Source: Bradyrhizobium sp. CCBAU 51765 (GTDB lineage: Bacteria; Pseudomonadota; Alphaproteobacteria; Rhizobiales; Xanthobacteraceae). From it: a stretch of 64,000 nt of DNA. Positions within the stretch are counted from its first letter, which is position 1. Every line of letters starts with the position of its first letter. The DNA lies in NCBI RefSeq assembly GCF_015291725.1, contig NZ_CP030038.1:4515001-4579000 (forward strand), given 5' to 3'. Made by a program: the position numbers and the translations under genes. The notes under the pieces are model-generated. The model searched no databases. It saw nothing but the letters and a program-made list of their open reading frames with translations, and was not told the DNA's origin. Below are positions 49,778-57,782 of the stretch, piece after piece.

Positions 49778-50833
49778 ATGCACCACAGCCAGATCAACAG
49801 CGACGTCCGCAAGCTGATCGCCGACGGCACCGTGCTGCCGGCGCATCCGCTCGCGCTCACCGCCGAGCGACAGCTCGACAAGACGCATCAGCGTGCGCTG
49901 ACGCGCTACTACATCGACGCCGGCTCGGGCGGCCTTGCCGTCGGTGTGCACACCACGCAATTCGCGATCCGCGACGTCGGCCTCTACCGCCCCGTGCTCG
50001 AGCTCGCCGCAGAGACCGCAGCACACTGGACCAGGCGTCCGCTGGCGATGGTCGCAGGCCTTGCCGGCCCGACCAGCCAGGCGATCACCGAGGCCCGCAC
50101 AGCACGCGACATCGGCTATCACGCCGGCCTGCTCAGCCTCGCCGCGATGAAGAACGCCTCCGAAGACGAGATCATCGCGCATTGCACCGCCGTGGCCGCC
50201 GAGATTCCGCTTGTTGGCTTCTACCTTCAGCCCGCCGTCGGCGGCGTCGTCCTGTCGAGCCGGTTCTGGCAGCGCTTCGCCTCGATCGACAACGTCATTG
50301 CGATCAAGATCGCACCGTTCAACCGCTACCGTACCCTCGATGTTCTGCGCGGCGTCGCAGCCGCCGGCGCGCTCGACCGCGTCGCGCTCTACACCGGCAA
50401 TGACGACCACATCCTGCTCGACCTGATGCTGCCGTTCGATCTCCGCGACAAGGGCGTCACCACGCGCACCTATTTCAAGGGCGGCCTGCTCGGCCATTGG
50501 TCGGTCTGGACCGCGAGCGCCATCCAGCAGTTCGAACGCTGCAAGGCGGCGCGGCACAAGGACAGCGTGCCCGCCGACCTGCTCGCGCTCGATGCCCGCG
50601 TCACCGATTGCAACAGCGCGTTCTTCGACGTCGCCAACAATTTCCACGGCTGCATCGCCGGCTGCCACGAGGTCTTGCGGCGCCAGGGCCTGATGAAAGG
50701 TCTGTGGTGCCTCGATCCAAACGAGGATCTCAGCCCCGGCCAGAAGGAGGAGATCGACCGCGTCTGCCGCGAGCACGCCGACCTCAGCGACGATGCTTTC
50801 GTCGCCGCGAACCTGAACAAATGGCTGGCATGA
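49778..50833 (+). CDS. dihydrodipicolinate synthase (DapA/NAL)-family lyase or hydratase
   Basis: This 351-residue protein has the DHDPS fold: GSGGLAVGVHTTQFAI at residues 50-65 for the start of the barrel, catalytic Tyr in GFYLQPAVGG (Y149), and the Schiff-base Lys K177 in VIAIKIAPFNRY. It is longer than DapA by about 50 residues at the C-terminus. Family members cleave or make carbon-carbon bonds in 2-oxo acids or related compounds. It is in the TetR-ABC operon, six bp after the GNAT gene, so it likely cleaves or dehydrates the imported molecule. Specificity unknown. Confidence 0.8.
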   Translation: MHHSQINSDVRKLIADGTVLPAHPLALTAERQLDKTHQRALTRYYIDAGSGGLAVGVHTTQFAIRDVGLYRPVLELAAETAAHWTRRPLAMVAGLAGPTSQAITEARTARDIGYHAGLLSLAAMKNASEDEIIAHCTAVAAEIPLVGFYLQPAVGGVVLSSRFWQRFASIDNVIAIKIAPFNRYRTLDVLRGVAAAGALDRVALYTGNDDHILLDLMLPFDLRDKGVTTRTYFKGGLLGHWSVWTASAIQQFERCKAARHKDSVPADLLALDARVTDCNSAFFDVANNFHGCIAGCHEVLRRQGLMKGLWCLDPNEDLSPGQKEEIDRVCREHADLSDDAFVAANLNKWLA

Positions 50834-51603
50834 GCCCAGAGCCCTTCATCAGCCTGCAAGGCGTCCGAAAGGTCTATCGCAGCGGCGGCGCCGAGTTTCT
50901 GGCGGTGTCCGACGTCACCATGGACGTGCAGGAAGGTGAACTCGTCTCGCTGGTCGGCCCGTCCGGCTGCGGCAAGACGACGGTGATGAAGATCCTGGCC
51001 GGCCTGCATGGCGCCGACGGCGGCACCGTGCGGATAGGCAATGCCAGGAGCCCGTTCGATCCGACCCGCGACATCGGCATGGTGTTCCAGCAGGCCCTGC
51101 TGCTGAAATGGCGGACCATCCTGGACAACGTGCTGCTGCCGGCCGAGATCGTCGGCCTGCCGATGAAGGCCGCCCGCGAGCGGGCGCGCGACCTGCTCAA
51201 CCTCGTCGGGCTCTCCGGCTACGAGCAGAAATATCCGCAGCAGCTGTCCGGCGGCATGCAGCAGCGCACGGCGATCGCGCGCGCCTTCATCCACGATCCG
51301 AAACTGATCCTGATGGACGAGCCATTCGGCGCACTGGATGCGCTGACGCGCGAGCAGATGAATCTGGAGATGCTGCGGATCTGGCGCGAGAGCGGCAAGA
51401 CCATCATCTTCGTCACACATTCGATCCAGGAAGCCGTCTTCCTGTCCTCGCATTGCGCCGTGCTGACGGCGGGCCCGGCGAAGATGGCCGACTATTTCGC
51501 GATCGACCTGCCCTTCCCGCGCGACCTTCCGCTGAAGACGACGGACGCATTCGGCGCCTATGCAAGGCGGATCTATGCGAAGCTGGGGCTGGGCGCAGCG
51601 TAA
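50830..51603 (+). CDS. ABC transporter ATP-binding protein (NitT/TauT type)
   Basis: This 257-residue ATPase has Walker A GPSGCGKTTVMKILAGL (about residue 40), the Q loop MVFQQALLLKW, signature LSGGMQQRTAIARA, Walker B LILMDEPFGALDALT and the switch His in VTHSIQEAV. Its ATG overlaps the DHDPS-like stop (ATGA), which places it last in the operon. With the permease at 47135 and the binding protein at 45287 it completes the importer. An alternative ATG at 50821 would add three residues. Confidence 0.95.
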   Translation: MSPEPFISLQGVRKVYRSGGAEFLAVSDVTMDVQEGELVSLVGPSGCGKTTVMKILAGLHGADGGTVRIGNARSPFDPTRDIGMVFQQALLLKWRTILDNVLLPAEIVGLPMKAARERARDLLNLVGLSGYEQKYPQQLSGGMQQRTAIARAFIHDPKLILMDEPFGALDALTREQMNLEMLRIWRESGKTIIFVTHSIQEAVFLSSHCAVLTAGPAKMADYFAIDLPFPRDLPLKTTDAFGAYARRIYAKLGLGAA

Positions 51604-51623
51604 GTCGCCGCACAAATATTCTC

Positions 51624-51711
51624 GTAGGGTGGGCAAAGCGGAGCGTGCCCACCAATGCAAGTGAAGCACGTGAGGGTGGGCACGGCGCAAGTGCGCCTGT
51701 GCCCACCCTAC
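51624..51711. repeat. GTAGGGTGGGCA palindromic element
   Basis: Arms GTAGGGTGGGCA (51624-51635) and TGCCCACCCTAC (51700-51711), with inner GTGCCCACC/GGTGGGCAC-type dyads. It lies between the convergent ATPase and TRAP genes and may end both. A relative is at 23783-23864. Confidence 0.8.
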
Positions 51712-51750
51712 CGGAGCGCGGCGCAATCGCAGCACCGCACTCCCTTCACG

Positions 51751-52842
51751 TCAACTCTTGTTGCGCATCTTGCTGAGCAGATAGTTGTCGTAGAAGTTCT
51801 CCGCGATCTGCGTATAGAAGAGCAGCTCCTTCATATACGCGTCGTGGCTCTCCTTGGTCCGCTTGAACAGGTCGCTCTTGACGGCGAGCTCGTTCAGATG
51901 GTCCTGGGTCGCGTTGTAGCAGGCCTCCAGCACCGGCTGCGGGAACGCCTTCAGCTCCGTGCCGCTCGCGATCAACCGCTTCAGCGCGGCCGGGTTCACG
52001 CTGTCGTATTTCTCGAGCATCCAGGCGCCGGCCGCCGCGCCCGCCTGGTTGACGATCGCCTGGTATTGCTTGGGCAGCGAATTCCACTTCTCGTCATTGA
52101 CGATCATGTGCAGCATGGCGCCGCCTTCCCACCAGCCGGGGAAGTAGTAATATTTGGCGACCTTGTAGAAGCCGAGCTTCTCGTCGTCATAGGGACCGAC
52201 GAACTCGACCGCGTCGATCGTGCCCTTCTCCAGCGCCGGATAGATATCGCCGCCGGCGATCTGCTGCGGGACAACCCCGAGCTTTGCCAGCACGTGGCCG
52301 CCCATGCCGGCGATGCGGAATTTGAGACCCTTGAGATCGTCGACGGTCTTGATCTCCTTGCGGAACCAGCCACCCATCTGGGTGCCGGAATTGCCGCACA
52401 GGATGGCGTGCGCCTTGAAGGGTTTGAGCGCCTCGTTGGTGAGGTCGGCGCCGCCACCGAAGTGCCACCACGACTCCTGATGGCGATGGTTCATGCCGAA
52501 CGGCGCACCGGTGGCATAGGCCAGCGCCGGCTCCTTGCCGATGTAGAAATAGAGCGGCGTCTGAGCCATCTCCACCGATGCGGTGCTGACGGCATCGAGC
52601 GCCTGGAGGCCGGGCACGAGTTCGCCCGCCGAGAAGGTCTGGATCTGGAATTTGTTGTCGGTGGCCTCAGCGACGTATTTCGCGAAGGTCTGCGCCGTGC
52701 CGTAGATGGTGTCGAGCGATCTCGGAAAGCTCGAGGTCAGGCGCCATTTGATCTCGGGCGCGCTCTGCGCGATCGCGGGCGCAGCAACCAGCGTCGTCGC
52801 GCCGGCAACCGCGCCGCCCTGGATGAATGTACGGCGTTTCAT
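51751..52842 (-). CDS. TRAP-transporter substrate-binding protein (DctP/TakP type), orphan
   Basis: This 363-residue periplasmic protein has a twin-arginine-like signal (MKRRTFIQGGAVAG) cleaved near AIA-QS. The DctP fold carries SFPRSLDTIYGTAQTFAKY (about 38-56) and the ligand-site stretch KGLKFRIAGMGGHVLAKLG (about 171-189). Trp and Tyr residues and the length fit TakP-type members that bind 2-oxo acids. No DctQ or DctM membrane genes are adjacent, so the membrane partners must be elsewhere or absent. It is convergent with the TetR-ABC operon. Confidence 0.85.
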   Translation of the reverse strand: MKRRTFIQGGAVAGATTLVAAPAIAQSAPEIKWRLTSSFPRSLDTIYGTAQTFAKYVAEATDNKFQIQTFSAGELVPGLQALDAVSTASVEMAQTPLYFYIGKEPALAYATGAPFGMNHRHQESWWHFGGGADLTNEALKPFKAHAILCGNSGTQMGGWFRKEIKTVDDLKGLKFRIAGMGGHVLAKLGVVPQQIAGGDIYPALEKGTIDAVEFVGPYDDEKLGFYKVAKYYYFPGWWEGGAMLHMIVNDEKWNSLPKQYQAIVNQAGAAAGAWMLEKYDSVNPAALKRLIASGTELKAFPQPVLEACYNATQDHLNELAVKSDLFKRTKESHDAYMKELLFYTQIAENFYDNYLLSKMRNKS

Positions 52843-52965
52843 GATGTGGACTCTCCCTGGAAGTAGCTTTCGAACATATGGGCTTTGTGACGACGGTCTT
52901 CGCGGACCGTTTGCCCGTTCCTATAGCGGAGTTCAAGTTGCGAGGAGAAGGCCCGTACGGAGCTC

Positions 52966-53223
52966 TCAGAGCAGCTTGGCGCTGACGAACAGCGCGCGCA
53001 CGGCGTTGGTCGCCTGCACCGCCAGCATAGCGTTACCGGCGGCGCCTTCCAGGGCTGCGACTGCGTCCTCGTGCAGGGAGCGAAATTCCATCCACTCGAC
53101 CGACTTGAAGTTGGTGAGGAATTGATAGGCCTGACCGACGGTCGCGATCGCCAACGTGTCACCGTTCAGCTTGATCTTGAACGTCGTGCGCAGCGGGGTT
53201 TCGGAACTTGATGGATCACTCAT
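52966..53223 (-). CDS. DUF982-like small protein
   Basis: This 85-residue protein has the shape of rhizobial DUF982 proteins: a strand pair (TTFKIKLNGDTLAIATVGQAYQFL, by span 14-37), a W-containing turn (VEWMEFRS), and a helix near the C-terminus (ALEGAAGNAMLAVQATNAVRALFV, span about 58-81). It has no signal peptide. It lies 123 bp after the TRAP gene start on the same strand, so a shared transcript is unlikely. Function unknown. Confidence 0.5.
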   Translation of the reverse strand: MSDPSSSETPLRTTFKIKLNGDTLAIATVGQAYQFLTNFKSVEWMEFRSLHEDAVAALEGAAGNAMLAVQATNAVRALFVSAKLL

Positions 53224-53288
53224 GGGCTGCTTCTGGGCGAGGACGGCTTAACGAAGAGGAAACGGCAGCCCCGCCGTCGCAGGCAAGG

Positions 53289-54308
53289 TCAGGAATTGGT
53301 GCTCGCGCGCTGCGAAGCGGTCGCCGTCCCGCGCAGGCTCGGCACCACGACCAGGCGGTTGAACTCGCCATTGTCGTAGGCCTTCAGGAAACGGTCATAG
53401 TCCTTGATCGAGACGCAACCGTTGGAATCGCCGCGCGGCCCGAGCAGGTAGTTGTGCGTGAGCAGACCGACGCGGCCAAGCGCACTGGTGCCCTCAGTCG
53501 GCGTCATGCGCAGCGCCCGGACGCCGTGGAACAACTTTTCGCGCGGCTTGAGGTCGTAGGTCGCCGGCGGCGTCGCGCCGACCATCCGCCGGTCGACGTG
53601 GTCGGGGTCGTCCATCAGCGCGCCCAGGCCGGAATGGGCCTCCAGCGCCACCCCGCTCGGCAGATAGACCGCCTTAGCCGAGATGTCGTAGACCGCGGTT
53701 CGCGAGTCGTAGCCGAGGGAAGCGAGATCGGGCGCCTTTGTCAGCAGCCCGCTATCCGGCGTCAACGAAGCCAGCTTGATCTTGTCAGTGAATCTTTCGA
53801 AGAAGTTGCGGTTGTCGGCCCTGGAACCGGTATCGGCATAGGCCTGGCTGGAGGCGATCTGGGCGGCCAGATCTGCCTGGACCGGACGCGAGCGCGGGAT
53901 CGGGATGGCATCGGCACGCTGCGAGGGCCTCGCCTCTTCGGCTGCAGACTGTTCGTCATCGGACAGCATCGAGCGCCAGTCGTCGCCTTGAAGCTTCTGG
54001 GCGAGCATCGCCTTGGCATCTCGCAGCTTGAGCTGGACCGCATTCACGGCGGAGCGCTCGAGCGCCCGCAGGCCGAACTCGCGGGCCGGCGGGCTGCCGG
54101 CAGCCGACGCGAAACGGTCCTCGAACGAAGGAGCATTGGCCGGCGGCAACGCAGCGGAGACCAGCGGGGTCGAATCGCCAATATCGGAAACCCACGCGGC
54201 GACGCCAAGCGCCAGCGCGACCGCTGCCACAGACAGTAGAATCGTCTCGGCCCGCCCGACACGGCGGCGCGACAACTGCCTCTCGGCGTTTGCTGCGTCG
54301 GAAACCAT
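53289..54308 (-). CDS. DUF2778 (Tlde1-like) L,D-transpeptidase-fold protein with membrane anchor
   Basis: This 339-residue protein has an N-terminal membrane helix (about residues 22-43, TILLSVAAVALALGVAAWV). A long low-complexity middle follows, and the C-terminal DUF2778 domain covers about 215-330. Its motif is LFHGVRALRMTP, then HNYLLGPRGDSNGCVSIKDY, where the His and Cys match the Tlde1 pair. Tlde1 enzymes are T6SS effectors that exchange or cleave tetrapeptide L,D bonds in peptidoglycan. Here no T6SS genes are near, and the N-terminal anchor suggests a housekeeping envelope role. The start is ATG 54308. Longer open sequence upstream looks non-coding. Confidence 0.8.
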   Translation of the reverse strand: MVSDAANAERQLSRRRVGRAETILLSVAAVALALGVAAWVSDIGDSTPLVSAALPPANAPSFEDRFASAAGSPPAREFGLRALERSAVNAVQLKLRDAKAMLAQKLQGDDWRSMLSDDEQSAAEEARPSQRADAIPIPRSRPVQADLAAQIASSQAYADTGSRADNRNFFERFTDKIKLASLTPDSGLLTKAPDLASLGYDSRTAVYDISAKAVYLPSGVALEAHSGLGALMDDPDHVDRRMVGATPPATYDLKPREKLFHGVRALRMTPTEGTSALGRVGLLTHNYLLGPRGDSNGCVSIKDYDRFLKAYDNGEFNRLVVVPSLRGTATASQRASTNS

Positions 54309-54429
54309 CAGATCCCCAAAATCGACCCCCGGGGGTGCCCACCCCCACCCGGAGACTCTATACCAGCTACCACATTGGGAGCCAAAAGTTAGGCATAATC
54401 GCGGCCGGCAAACCTCCCAAAGGTATCCA

Positions 54430-54870
54430 ATGACCGATCTCTTCGATCTCAACCGCTTTGTCCGGGCCCAGGACCCGGTCTATCGCGACGTCCAGGCCGA
54501 GCTGGCCCGGGGTCGAAAGCAGACTCACTGGATGTGGTTCATCTTCCCGCAGGTCGCAGGCCTCGGCTTCAGCGCCATGTCGCAGCGCTACGCCATCGGG
54601 TCCCGCGCGGAGGCGGAGGCCTATCTCGCCCATCCCGTCCTCGGGGCGCGCCTGATCGAATGCACGAGGCTCGTGCTCGCCGTCGAGGGCCGGACCATCA
54701 ACGCGATCCTGGGCGCACCGGACGACGCCAAATTCCGCTCGTCAATGACTCTGTTCGGCGCGGTGTCCGACGAACCCGTCTTTGATCAGGCGATTGCCCG
54801 TTATTTTGCAGGTGAACGCGACGGCGCCACGCTTGAGATCCTGTCGAGGCTCGACCGCGCATCCGGCTGA
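54430..54870 (+). CDS. DUF1810-family protein
   Basis: This 146-residue protein matches the DUF1810 family. It starts FDLNRFVRAQDPVY, then RKQTHWMWFIFPQVAGLG, RYAIGSRAEAEAYLAHP and a C-terminal SSMTLFGAVS. The family has a compact helical fold of unknown function. GGAGG-like sequence is absent, but the start at 54430 fits the family N-terminus. The gene is alone, divergent from the DUF2778 gene. Confidence 0.85.
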   Translation: MTDLFDLNRFVRAQDPVYRDVQAELARGRKQTHWMWFIFPQVAGLGFSAMSQRYAIGSRAEAEAYLAHPVLGARLIECTRLVLAVEGRTINAILGAPDDAKFRSSMTLFGAVSDEPVFDQAIARYFAGERDGATLEILSRLDRASG

Positions 54871-54962
54871 ATTGGCCGCCGGGGGCGTAACCCGAGATTA
54901 ACACGGGCTATCTATCGTCTGTGCAAATTTAACTCTCGTCGCACGCCATTGCCGGACAGATC

Positions 54963-57044
54963 ATGAAAATCGGTACGCTCCTGACCAGCGCCATTGTCTC
55001 GCTCTCGACCGTAGGCGGCGGCCTCGCCGTCTACGTCGCCGTGACCAAGTACCAGACCATGGAGCGGATCGGCGAAGCCGAGGGGCGGCTGGCGATTGTC
55101 CGCGCCGCCAGCGACATCCCGCGTTACCTCAATCCCGAGCGGGGCTTCTCCACCAACATCCTCTACGGCCCCGCCACTGTCGACCCCGCCCAGCTTGCCG
55201 AGCAGGACAGGCTGCGCAAGGCGACCGATGGCGCCCGCGACAGGATGAACGCGCTGCGCAAGGAGTTGCCCGGCTCGTTCGACGACGGCAACGCCATTGG
55301 CGGCAACATCGACGCCATCAACTCGAAGTTCACCGGACTACGCGAGGCGATCGACAAGGCCATCGCGGGGCCTGCAGACGCGCGCAAGGACGCGGCCCGC
55401 AAAGTCGTCGCCGACAATGCCGTGCTCAACGCCGATGTCACCGCGCTGCTGAACGAGCAGGTTCGCCGCATGGCGATTCTCAATGGCGATGCCTACCGCC
55501 AGGCCAATTACGCCAACATCGCCATGACCCTGCGCGACATCGGCGGCCTCAATGCAAGCGTGCACAAGAACCTCGTCGGCGGCAAGAAGGTCGCAACCGA
55601 CGCCGAGAAGGCCGACGTCGCCCGCATGCAGGGCCGCAGCGACCAGATCGTGATGTCGCTGATGGAATTGCGCGGCCATCCGGCGACACCCGCCAATGTC
55701 GGCGCCGCACTGGAGACGATGAATTCGCGCTACGTCGAGGAATTCGGCCGCGAGCTCAAGCTGGTCAAGGACGGTGCCGTCAGCGGCAAGTATGAGCACG
55801 ACGTCGACACCTACTACGCGGCGTCGCAAAAGGGTCTCGGCTCCATCATTCGCGTTCGCGATGCGCTCTATGACAACGCCGAGCATATCCTCGCCGGCGC
55901 TTCCTCTGCCGCGCGCACCAGCTTCATCATCGCGCTCGTCGGCCTCCTCGCCGTGCTGATGGCCAGCGCCGGCCTGATCGTGATGGTCCGCCGCCGCGTC
56001 TGCGCCCCGATCGTCGGCCTGACGAGCCGAATGTCGCGCCTGGCCGACGGCGACGTGGCCGGCGAGATCCCAGGCGCCGAGCGCTCCGATGAGATCGGCG
56101 CGATGGCCGCGGCGGTTCAGGTCTTCAAGGACAACATGATCCGGGCAGACCGGCTCGCCGCCGAAAAGCAGGCTGAGAACGACGGCAAGATGCGGCGCGC
56201 GCAGGCGCTCGACAGCCTCACGCGCGCCTTCGAGGCCAAGGTCACCGAGCTCGTCGGCGGACTGTCCCAGGCTTCGGCGACCATGGAAAGCACCGCGCAG
56301 TCGATGACCTCGACGGCGGCGCAGACCAACAGCCAGGCCGCGGTCGTCGCCGCCGCCTCCGAACAGACTTCGAGCAACGTGCAGACCGTCGCCAGCGCCA
56401 CCGAAGAGCTGACCTCCTCGATCGCGGAGATTGGCCGTCAGGTCGCCCAAAGCACCGAGATCGCCGCCCGTGCCGTCGACAACGCGCGCCGCACCGGCGA
56501 CACCGCCCGCGCGCTCGCCGAGGGCGCCCAGAAGATCGGTGACGTCGTCACGCTGATCCAGAGCATCGCCGAACAGACCAACCTGCTCGCGCTGAACGCG
56601 ACCATCGAGGCCGCCCGCGCCGGCGATGCCGGCCGCGGCTTCGCCGTGGTCGCTTCCGAAGTGAAGTCGCTGGCCGGCCAGACCGCCAAGGCCACCACCG
56701 AGATCTCCGAGCAGATCACGGCGATCCAGACCGCAAGTGACGAGACAGTGGCCGCGATCCGCAACGTCGCCGACGTCATCGGCGAGATCGACCAGATCGG
56801 CACCGCGATTGCCGCTGCGATCGAGGAGCAGGGCTCGGCCACCAAGGAGATCGCCCGCAGCGTCCAGGAGGCCGCCCGCGGCACCCAGGAGGTCAACAGC
56901 AACATCTCCGGCGTGCAGCGCGCCGCCGACGACACGGGAGCTGCCGCGAGGGAGGTGCTGGGCGCCGCCGAGCAGCTCTCGAGCCAGTCGCGCGATCTCG
57001 CCGGACAGTTCGACCGCTTCCTCGGCGAGGTCAGGGCCGCTTAA
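54963..57044 (+). CDS. methyl-accepting chemotaxis protein
   Basis: This 693-residue receptor has a first membrane helix (residues 5-27), a long periplasmic helical sensor (about 30-315), and a second helix (about 318-340, SFIIALVGLLAVLMASAGLIV). A HAMP domain with LTSRMSRLADGDVAGEIPG follows (about 350-400), then the cytoplasmic signalling domain. Its tip is NLLALNATIEAARAGDAGRG (about 542-561), which binds CheA and CheW. The ligand is unknown. No other che gene is in the window, but a DUF2336-PilZ-HD-GYP set lies 2 kb downstream. Confidence 0.92.
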   Translation: MKIGTLLTSAIVSLSTVGGGLAVYVAVTKYQTMERIGEAEGRLAIVRAASDIPRYLNPERGFSTNILYGPATVDPAQLAEQDRLRKATDGARDRMNALRKELPGSFDDGNAIGGNIDAINSKFTGLREAIDKAIAGPADARKDAARKVVADNAVLNADVTALLNEQVRRMAILNGDAYRQANYANIAMTLRDIGGLNASVHKNLVGGKKVATDAEKADVARMQGRSDQIVMSLMELRGHPATPANVGAALETMNSRYVEEFGRELKLVKDGAVSGKYEHDVDTYYAASQKGLGSIIRVRDALYDNAEHILAGASSAARTSFIIALVGLLAVLMASAGLIVMVRRRVCAPIVGLTSRMSRLADGDVAGEIPGAERSDEIGAMAAAVQVFKDNMIRADRLAAEKQAENDGKMRRAQALDSLTRAFEAKVTELVGGLSQASATMESTAQSMTSTAAQTNSQAAVVAAASEQTSSNVQTVASATEELTSSIAEIGRQVAQSTEIAARAVDNARRTGDTARALAEGAQKIGDVVTLIQSIAEQTNLLALNATIEAARAGDAGRGFAVVASEVKSLAGQTAKATTEISEQITAIQTASDETVAAIRNVADVIGEIDQIGTAIAAAIEEQGSATKEIARSVQEAARGTQEVNSNISGVQRAADDTGAAAREVLGAAEQLSSQSRDLAGQFDRFLGEVRAA

Positions 57045-57145
57045 GGCGTGATCGGGAAGAGCGCGCAGCGGTTTTCCGAAAAGCTCATGCTGAAACAACA
57101 ACCTAAAGCGCAATGACGGTTCATCCCGGTCGCATCGCGCTTTAG
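57045..57145. repeat. GCATGATCCGGAA palindromic element, copy C
   Basis: Starts at the chemoreceptor stop (GGCGTGATCGGGAA), contains TTTTCCGAAAAG and GCGCAATGA ... TCGCATCGCGC, and ends at CTTTAG. The reductase stop codon lies inside its right end (57142-57144). It is the most diverged of the three copies. Confidence 0.8.
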
Positions 57146-57732
57146 TAAGGCGGCGCCTTCCGCGCCCGCTGCGCTTTCGCCGCCTCGATCCACCACAGGA
57201 GATCATCGGCAAAGCGGGGGAACGAGCGCTCCAGCGCCTTGCCGCCCTCGCCGATCGGTTCGGCGTCCGCGGACAATGTCTGCGCGATCGGGCCGACGCC
57301 GATGGTGCTCGACACCACCACCATCCCCATCTCCGACAGCGTGCCGTGCCAGGCCGTCGCCGCGCGCGCACCGGACAGTCGGCCGGCCGAATAGCTCACG
57401 ATCGCGGCAGGTCGCCAGAACCACTCTTCCAGGAAGTGGTCGGTGAGATTCTTCAGGCCGGGCTGGATGCCCCAATTGTATTCGCCGGTGACGAAGACGA
57501 AGCCGTCGGCGCCACGGATCTGCCCGGCCAGCTTCTCCAGCGCCTCGGGCGCCGCACCCTTGGGATATTCCTTGTACATGCGGTCCAGCATCGGCAGGCC
57601 GATTGCCTTGGCGTCGATGAATTCGACCTCCTCACCGCGGCCGCGCAGCCGATCGACGACGAAATTCGCAAGGCGGATGCCCATGCGGTCGGAACGGTAG
57701 GAACCGTAGAGAACGAGAATGCGATTGCTCAT
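57142..57732 (-). CDS. NADPH-dependent FMN reductase
   Basis: This 196-residue flavodoxin-fold protein has the reductase start ILVLYGSYRSDRMGIRLAN (about residues 4-22), FVFVTGEYNWGIQPGLKNLTDHF (quoted by span about 78-100), and SYSAGRLSGARAATAW near residue 112. Members reduce FMN or azo dyes with NAD(P)H. The start ATG 57732 gives the family N-terminus. Its last codons and stop overlap repeat copy C, so the repeat may have reached the gene's end. No operon partner. Confidence 0.85.
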   Translation of the reverse strand: MSNRILVLYGSYRSDRMGIRLANFVVDRLRGRGEEVEFIDAKAIGLPMLDRMYKEYPKGAAPEALEKLAGQIRGADGFVFVTGEYNWGIQPGLKNLTDHFLEEWFWRPAAIVSYSAGRLSGARAATAWHGTLSEMGMVVVSSTIGVGPIAQTLSADAEPIGEGGKALERSFPRFADDLLWWIEAAKAQRARKAPPY

Positions 57733-57782
57733 GGGCGGACGGTAGCACGAAACCGGCATGCGTCCCTACTCGATTTGTCGGA

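Noticed and set aside
55338..57371. Long open frame opposite the chemoreceptor
   Set aside because: Shadow of the helical chemoreceptor gene, with Ala/Gly/Asp-biased translation.
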